From NCBI GenBank assembly GCA_012735355.1, contig JAAYHP010000473.1, forward strand, positions 1 to 5,129: DNA of 5,129 nucleotides. Reading direction: 5' to 3'. Made by a program: the position numbers and the translations under genes. The notes beneath the pieces are model-generated. The model saw nothing but the letters and a program-made list of their open reading frames with translations. It did not search any database and was not told the origin of the DNA. Positions 1 to 5,129 of the stretch are shown here, piece by piece. This DNA is from Lysinibacillus sp. (GTDB lineage Bacteria; Bacillota; Bacilli; Bacillales_A; Planococcaceae). The first letter of the stretch is position 1, and every line of letters starts with the position of its first letter.

Positions 1-365
1 AATTGAACACCCAATTTATCTAATTTTTCTTGAGCTTCTTCAGTCGTAATTGTTCCGTTTTGCAATTGTTCGTAAATCGCTTGAATTTGTGTTCTAGTTT
101 CATCATCGAAACAGTTAAGTTGAGGTTTTTGTTCAATTTTACAGTTTTTTCGTAGGAATGCATTTGGATTTTGAGTTGGAGATTGCATTGTCAAGCAGTG
201 TTGAACTTGAGTAGGATTCTTTTGGACTTGTCCTTTTCGTTGTTGAAAGACTGTTTGTGGCTCAATGTTTTCATCTGAAGCGAATATTGGAAATGCTGGA
301 CTGCTAATAAAACCTAAGACTAGGGCACATGACAGTAAGTAACCAAAAAATTTCCGATTCAACAT
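1..365 (-). CDS. Small secreted protein of unknown function, N-terminal part (C-terminus beyond the window)
   Basis: I do not recognise a named family. The start ATG (365-363) follows a strong Shine-Dalgarno, TAGGAGGCGA (380-371), and the frame is open for 121 codons to the window edge. Residues 1-29 form a signal peptide: basic NRK at 3-5, a hydrophobic stretch from about 6 to 28, and a likely cleavage after A29 (IFA|SDE). Cys13 lies inside the hydrophobic core, so a lipoprotein is unlikely. The mature part is rich in Gln, Asn and Pro up to about residue 85 and carries three cysteines (C57, C75, C85), which could form a disulfide outside the cell. From residue 86 it changes to a charged, helical segment ending in NGTITTEEAQEKLDKLGV, a pattern I associate with short helical-hairpin ends of small Bacillus proteins; this is weak recollection, not a family assignment. 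It is transcribed divergently from thiC, with no sign of a shared role. The AT-rich upstream strip (about 381-480) shows no convincing promoter. Secretion is well supported; function is unknown. Confidence 0.75.
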   Translation of the reverse strand, partial: MLNRKFFGYLLSCALVLGFISSPAFPIFASDENIEPQTVFQQRKGQVQKNPTQVQHCLTMQSPTQNPNAFLRKNCKIEQKPQLNCFDDETRTQIQAIYEQLQNGTITTEEAQEKLDKLGVQ

Positions 366-517
366 TTTTTTCGCCTCCTATCGTTCTTTCTATTATTATT
401 TTACTATAGAAAGGTGTGTAGGAAGAGAAATAGAAAAAAAGTTTATTGAATTGCCACAAATTAGGGGATGCTTTTTCGTTTAAATCTCTAATAATACATC
501 GATTTTTCAGAAAACTC

Positions 518-546
518 TTCCTTTTTCACTTCTTCTCTTGTATACT
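518..546 (+). promoter_or_regulatory. Probable sigma-A-type promoter of the thiC transcript
   Basis: A good -10 hexamer, TATACT (541-546), lies 17 bp downstream of a poor -35, TTCCTT (518-523). Initiation near 553 would put the start about 15 nt before the first helix of the TPP aptamer, the usual geometry for a riboswitch transcript. The -35 match is weak, so the call rests mainly on the -10 and on position. Confidence 0.45.
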
Positions 547-567
547 GTTGTGTAAATTGAATAGCAA

Positions 568-665
568 TAACTAGGGGAGTCCAATGAGTTGGGCTGAGAG
601 GGAAACGCGATGAAGTTTCTTGACCCTTTGGACCTGATCTGGATCATGCCAGCGTAGGGAAGTTA
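568..665 (+). promoter_or_regulatory. TPP (thiamin pyrophosphate) riboswitch aptamer, THI element
   Basis: This cis-acting RNA binds thiamin pyrophosphate and controls thiC just downstream. The two most conserved blocks of the class are present: GGGCTGAGAGG (591-601) and the long block from ACCTGATCTGG (632-642) through CATGCCAGCGTAGGGA (645-660). A closing helix P1 can form between TAACT (568-572) and AGTTA (661-665). The pyrimidine-sensing arm folds as AGTCCAA (578-584) with TTGGGCT (589-595) around a TGAG loop. A variable side hairpin forms from GAAAC (602-606) and GTTTC (615-619). The spacing is that of an intact, minimal bacterial TPP aptamer. High TPP is expected to favour the terminator at 696-729 and so reduce thiC expression. 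Confidence 0.96.
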
Positions 666-705
666 GCGAAGTGTACTGTAAAGACTGTCAACGTCGCTGG
701 GTCCA
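629..705 (+). promoter_or_regulatory. Predicted antiterminator pairing of the TPP riboswitch
   Basis: The 5' arm of the terminator, CGCTGGGTCCA (695-705), is complementary to two separate aptamer blocks: CCAGCG (649-654) pairs with CGCTGG (695-700), and TGGACC (629-634) pairs with GGTCCA (700-705), the two sharing G700. Both blocks belong to conserved parts of the folded aptamer. Ligand-bound aptamer and antiterminator therefore cannot coexist, and the terminator is free to form only when the aptamer holds these bases. The pairing is read from the sequence; the switching model is inferred from known TPP riboswitches. Confidence 0.55.
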
Positions 706-729
706 TATTGTTTTGGGCTCAGCTTTTTT
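696..729 (+). terminator. Intrinsic terminator, expression platform of the TPP riboswitch
   Basis: GCTGGGTCC (696-704) pairs with GGGCTCAGC (715-723) as a 9-bp stem with two G-U pairs and a 10-nt loop, followed directly by six T residues (724-729). It stands between the aptamer and thiC, in the leader, so it acts as a conditional attenuator rather than a gene-end terminator. Its left arm is the target of the predicted antiterminator. Confidence 0.9.
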
Positions 730-741
730 ATTGAACTCTAA

Positions 742-2592
<1,851 letters not shown>

Positions 2593-2614
2593 GTGGTTTT
2601 GATATTAAAGGGTG

Positions 2615-2667
2615 AGCCTCTTTGCTTTGGTGGAAGTGGATGCGGCCAAGGCGAAGGGGCTTTTTTT
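2615..2667 (+). terminator. Intrinsic terminator of thiC
   Basis: The segment at 2615-2630 (AGCCTCTTTGCTTTGG) pairs over 16 bp with 2646-2661 (CCAAGGCGAAGGGGCT), with three G-U pairs and no mismatch. The loop has 15 nt and a seven-T tract (2661-2667) overlaps the end of the stem. It begins 22 bp after the thiC stop codon and closes the thiC unit. Confidence 0.92.
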
Positions 2668-2677
2668 GTATAGAGAG

Positions 2678-2782
2678 GTAAGCGCCCGAGTTAGGAGTGT
2701 AAGCGCTCAAGTTGAGGTGTTATCCGCCCGAGTGAGAAGTGCAAACGCCCGAGTTGAGGTTGCATCCGCCTGAGGCACATAG
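2678..2782. repeat. Five degenerate tandem 21-bp repeats between genes
   Basis: Units lie at 2678-2698, 2699-2719, 2720-2740, 2741-2761 and 2762-2782, all exactly 21 bp with no gaps. The consensus is roughly GYAANCGCCCGAGTTGAGGTG; the core CGCCCGAGT is exact in units 1, 3 and 4, and is CGCTCAAGT in unit 2 and CGCCTGAGG in the diverged unit 5. The array is more GC-rich than its surroundings and starts 10 bp after the thiC terminator. The period equals seven codons or two helical turns, but unit 3 puts a stop into the minus-strand frame that reads the others as TPNSGAY-like peptides, and no start or ribosome-binding site serves it, so it is probably non-coding. Function is unknown. Confidence 0.85.
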
Positions 2783-2924
2783 GCCCCCATATCGTACGTA
2801 TAACACCCCCTCTCCGGTGCAAGGTCCCTTTTGTCACTGGCATTTGACTCAATCGGATGGATACACCTTCAGCACAAATAGTGTCAGCAGGAGATGACCC
2901 AAAAGAAAAATGAATTCTTATTAT
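2783..2924. other. Intergenic stretch with no recognisable feature
   Basis: Together with the repeats and the two flanking terminators this makes up the gap between thiC and the chemoreceptor gene. Both neighbours converge on it, so no promoter is needed here. I found no RNA gene and no open frame with a credible start; the longest SD-linked frame, at the ATG at 2894, has only 10 codons. Confidence 0.6.
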
Positions 2925-2970
2925 AAAAAAAGGCTAATTAGAAAGTCGCAAACTCTCTAACTAGCCTTTT
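2925..2970 (-). terminator. Intrinsic terminator of the chemoreceptor gene, possibly bidirectional
   Basis: AAAAGGCTA (2928-2936) pairs perfectly with TAGCCTTTT (2962-2970). The stem continues through TTAGA/TCTAA (2938-2942 with 2956-2960) after one A/C mismatch, and then AG/CT. The loop is seven nt. Read on the minus strand the stem is followed by a run of seven T (2931-2925), as expected 18 bp past the stop codon at 2988. The plus strand also has TTTT at 2967-2970 and a second T run at 2974-2978, so it may also stop transcripts coming from thiC. Confidence 0.88.
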
Positions 2971-2987
2971 ACCTTTTTAAACAAGCC

Positions 2988-4760
2988 TTACACCTTAAAC
3001 TCATTTACAATTTTGTTCAGCTCTTCGGAGATTTCTTCGAGGGCGTCCGCGTTTTTGGCGATGTCATGCATGTTAGTGCTTGTTAGTTGAATGGAAGCTG
3101 TTGTTTCTTCAATACCTGCAGACGTCTCTTCAGTAATTGCAGCCACGTCCTCGATGGAACGTTGAATTGCTTCACTTTTTTCTGTCATTTCTTGTAGACT
3201 TTCAGACATCACATTGAGGCTTTCTAACATTTGACCAATGGAATTGTTAATTTGATTAAATGATTCGCCCGTTTGTAAAATTTGTGTCGACCCTTGAGAT
3301 ACTTCATGATAGCCTTCTTGTAAATACTCCATCACGACAGACGATTCATGTTGAATGGACGACACGATTGTTGTAATGTTTGACACCGATTTCGAAACTT
3401 GTTCTGCTAGTTGACGTACTTCATCTGCCACTACTGCAAATCCTTTTCCTTGTTCACCTGCTCGAGCTGCTTCGATGGCTGCGTTTAGTGCAAGTAGGTT
3501 AGTTTGCTCAGCAATTTCTTTAATCACCGACACAAGAACGGAAATTTCACGGGTTTGATTGTCGAGGTTTTCCACTTTTGCTAATGATTCAGCTACCACA
3601 TAATCAATTTTCTTCATTTGCTCAATGGATGCTTGCATATGTTTGTCACCGTTAGTTGTTAAGTCAACTATATTGTGGGTAGCTTTTCGAATCTCTTCAC
3701 CCCGCTGATTTGAAGAGCGCATCGTTTCAGTGAAGGCTTGCATCGTTTGAGCAATATCTGTAATATATTGTGCTTGAGAATCTGAGCCTGTTGCTAAGTT
3801 TTGCATCGTTACTGAAATTTGTTCGCTACTTTCACGAACTTGATTTGAAGTTTCCGCCAATGCGTAACTTTGATTATAAACGGATTGGGCAGTTGCGCGC
3901 AGTTTTGAAATAATTCCATGCATATCTATTGCCAATTGATTGACATTTCTACTGAGTTGTCCAATTTCATCCTTTGTTTTTAAGTCAAGTGGTTCGATAG
4001 ATAAATTGCGGTTGGCCATTTCTTGCACAAATCCACCAATCCGTTGAATATTTCCTGCAATGCGTGCACTAAAGATGTAGGCTATAATACTGTATCCAAT
4101 GATAAGTACTATCAAGATTAAAATCTGTAAAGTAATTTGTTTTTGCAATGCCGCACTAAATTCTGCTTCCTTTGCTACAAGTTTCGCCTCAATATCGTCT
4201 ATATAATTCCCTGTACTAACGATATAATCCCAAGGTTCAAATAACTGGGAGTATGCTCGTTTCAATACAAGCCCTTCTACACCAGGTTTTTCCCACATGT
4301 ATTCTGTAAAACCATCATTGGCTCCAGTAGTAGCCGCTTCAATAATATTGCGAATTAAATATGTACCGTTTGGATCTTGAATATCCATTCGGTTGTTTCC
4401 TTCATTTTGCGGTATTTCTGGATGAGCAATTAATGTGCCGTCCACGTGATCAATCCAGAAATAACCACTATCCCCATAGCGGACTTGTTTCACTAATGCA
4501 TGTCCAAGTTCCTTTGCTTCTTCTTCAGTTAAAAAGCCCAATTGCTACTGATTGTAAGCATAGTCAAGAAGGCTCATGGTGCCCTCTGTTTCAAATTGAA
4601 TAAGTTGGTCGTAATTTTCCATTAGTTCCTTTTCGTAATCAGCCATTTGATGTTTGTTCGAATTAATTGTAAAAACCGTATTCAAACCTACGAGAATAAT
4701 AGCTACGATTAAGAAGAGAACCCCAAAAATGATTAATAGTTTGGTCCGAAATTTTTGCAT
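2988..4760 (-). pseudogene. Methyl-accepting chemotaxis protein (sCache-HAMP-MCPsignal) interrupted by an in-frame amber codon
   Basis: This is a membrane chemoreceptor that would sense a small extracellular ligand and signal to CheA/CheW. From ATG 4760 the frame has 590 codons plus a TAA stop, with one TAG at 4547-4545 (codon 72). Domains, numbered across the TAG: TM1 at 8-30; single-Cache sensor at about 35-190, including the typical [20 protein letters not shown] (95-114); TM2 at about 211-231; HAMP at about 231-283; cytoplasmic signalling helices to 590. The highly conserved hairpin tip [20 protein letters not shown] is at 415-434. The length is normal for the family. The start at 4760 is preferred to the in-frame ATG at 4796 because AAAAGGGGATG sits just before it. 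The TAG cuts the protein inside the first long helix of the sensor, leaving a 71-residue TM1 fragment. A TTG just after it (4541) has no ribosome-binding site and would lack TM1. Everything downstream is undamaged, so the lesion is recent, a sequencing error, or read through. The family call is near certain; pseudogene status is inferred. Confidence 0.85.
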
Positions 4761-4764
4761 TAGA

Positions 4765-4775
4765 CATCCCCTTTT
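4765..4775 (-). promoter_or_regulatory. Ribosome-binding site that fixes the chemoreceptor start at 4760
   Basis: On the minus strand AAAAGGGGATG lies four bases before the ATG at 4760 (AGGGG core seven bases away). The alternative ATG 12 codons upstream (4796) has no purine-rich sequence before it, and starting there would add a charged stretch (MELYELTKRGCL) ahead of the basic MQKFRTK that normally precedes TM1. Confidence 0.7.
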
Positions 4776-4821
4776 CGTAAGTTCATATAGTTCCATTTTA
4801 TGTTAGAAGTGGTATTCTGTA

Positions 4822-4827
4822 TATAAT
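4822..4827 (+). promoter_or_regulatory. Possible -10 element for the rightward sensor gene in the divergent gap
   Basis: A perfect TATAAT occurs in the AT-rich gap between the two divergent sensor genes. No -35 close to TTGACA is found at a 16-18 bp spacing. A TG lies three bases upstream, one base too far for a classical extended -10. Initiation would be near 4834, giving a usual leader for ATG 4899 but almost none for TTG 4842. AT-rich DNA yields such hexamers by chance, so this is tentative. I see no convincing promoter for the leftward receptor. Confidence 0.25.
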
Positions 4828-4841
4828 AATTCTGGTGAAAT

Positions 4842-5129
4842 TTGGCGATTTATAACATTGCTTCTACTATTTTTATTTCATTTTATGAGAGTGCTAAAAT
4901 GAAAAAAAATTCAGAGGAAATTATTAACGACATTGACCAACAATCGAAGGATTTAGTGAGCGGGCAACTGGAACAAGTAACAGGGGCTTTATCGAATTAC
5001 AAAGTGACAATCGAAGAAGAAATCGATAAAAATAAGTTAAATGCGGCATATTTAGTTCAATACATAGATTCCAATGAAAATCTTACAATAGAAGCATTAC
5101 AACGCTTAAAAGAGCAAACAGGAATGGAT
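4842..5129 (+). CDS. Probable membrane sensor, likely a chemoreceptor N-terminal region (runs off the window; 5' end possibly damaged)
   Basis: The frame is open from 4839 to the window end. ATG 4899 gives 77 codons with a modest upstream GAGAGTG (4887-4893). TTG 4842 adds 19 residues, including the hydrophobic run LAIYNIASTIFISFY, which looks like the outer half of a first transmembrane helix. After it comes a charged, mostly helical region with TGALSNYKVTIEEEIDKNKL and a segment ending KEQTGMD, resembling the start of the extracellular Cache-type sensor of Bacillus chemoreceptors. That assignment is from general resemblance, and another Cache-bearing sensor such as a kinase or diguanylate cyclase is possible. 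No signalling domain is in view. It is divergent from the amber-interrupted receptor. TTG is chosen because it keeps the hydrophobic segment, but its GGTGA is weak and stops lie immediately upstream, so the true N-terminus may be lost. Confidence that a coding region exists is good; start and function are uncertain. Confidence 0.5.
   Translation, partial: MAIYNIASTIFISFYESAKMKKNSEEIINDIDQQSKDLVSGQLEQVTGALSNYKVTIEEEIDKNKLNAAYLVQYIDSNENLTIEALQRLKEQTGMD

Noticed and set aside
2678..2782. CRISPR array
   Set aside because: The 21-bp units are directly abutting and degenerate, with no unique spacers and no cas genes nearby.
2844..2865. Promoter with TTGACT at 2844-2849
   Set aside because: No -10-like hexamer lies at 16-18 bp; the nearest candidate (GATACA) is only 10 bp away, and no rightward gene follows.
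2889..2926. Small gene at ATG 2894 near AGGAG
   Set aside because: The Shine-Dalgarno abuts the ATG with no spacer and the frame stops after 10 codons.
2988..4541. A separate gene starting at TTG 4541 just after the amber codon
   Set aside because: There is no ribosome-binding site before this TTG, the product would lack TM1 and the start of the sensor, and the frame is continuous with the upstream part of the same receptor.
4361..4603. Plus-strand open frame of 80 codons over the receptor gene
   Set aside because: It is antisense to the sCache region, with low-quality composition and no ribosome-binding site; it is a shadow.
4825..4851. Sigma-D (motility) promoter with GGCGATTT at 4844
   Set aside because: It matches the GCCGATAT consensus at six of eight positions, but there is no TAAA at the required spacing upstream and the bases also fit the open frame.

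Overview
The window looks like chromosomal DNA from a low-to-moderate-GC Gram-positive bacterium of the order Bacillales (Bacillaceae or Planococcaceae-like). The reasons are strong AGGAGG-type ribosome-binding sites, U-tailed intrinsic terminators, a TPP riboswitch that appears to act by transcription termination in front of thiC, a ThiC protein very close to my recollection of Bacillus ThiC, and a Bacillus-type chemoreceptor. The genus cannot be fixed from the sequence alone.

Layout. (1) Positions 1-365, minus strand: the N-terminal 121 codons of a small secreted protein of unknown function with a clear signal peptide; its C-terminus lies outside the window. (2) Positions 366-810: a divergent control region holding a plausible promoter, a complete TPP aptamer (568-665), an intrinsic terminator (696-729) and then the thiC leader. 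The 5' arm of the terminator is complementary, in two adjoining blocks, to conserved aptamer segments, which gives a simple model for TPP-controlled termination. (3) Positions 811-2592, plus strand: intact thiC, the HMP-phosphate synthase of thiamin biosynthesis, followed by a strong 16-bp-stem terminator; it appears to be a one-gene transcription unit. (4) Positions 2668-2987: a gene-free gap with five degenerate tandem 21-bp units and the terminator of the next gene. (5) Positions 2988-4760, minus strand: a methyl-accepting chemotaxis receptor (TM1, single-Cache sensor, TM2, HAMP, MCP signalling domain) whose frame is intact except for one in-frame TAG at codon 72. (6) Positions 4842-5129, plus strand: the start of a divergent gene that looks like another membrane sensor, probably a chemoreceptor. 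Its first transmembrane segment appears to be missing or frame-disrupted at the 5' end, and it runs off the window.

How they work together: the thiC unit is a standard thiamin-responsive biosynthetic module. The right-hand third is a pair of divergent sensory genes, at least one and perhaps both of which carry a lesion in or before the sensor region. This suggests a decaying chemoreceptor locus, sequencing error, or, less likely, stop-codon readthrough. I saw no mobile element, tRNA, rRNA or CRISPR array. The most noteworthy items are the amber-interrupted receptor, the 21-bp tandem repeats and the two-block antiterminator.
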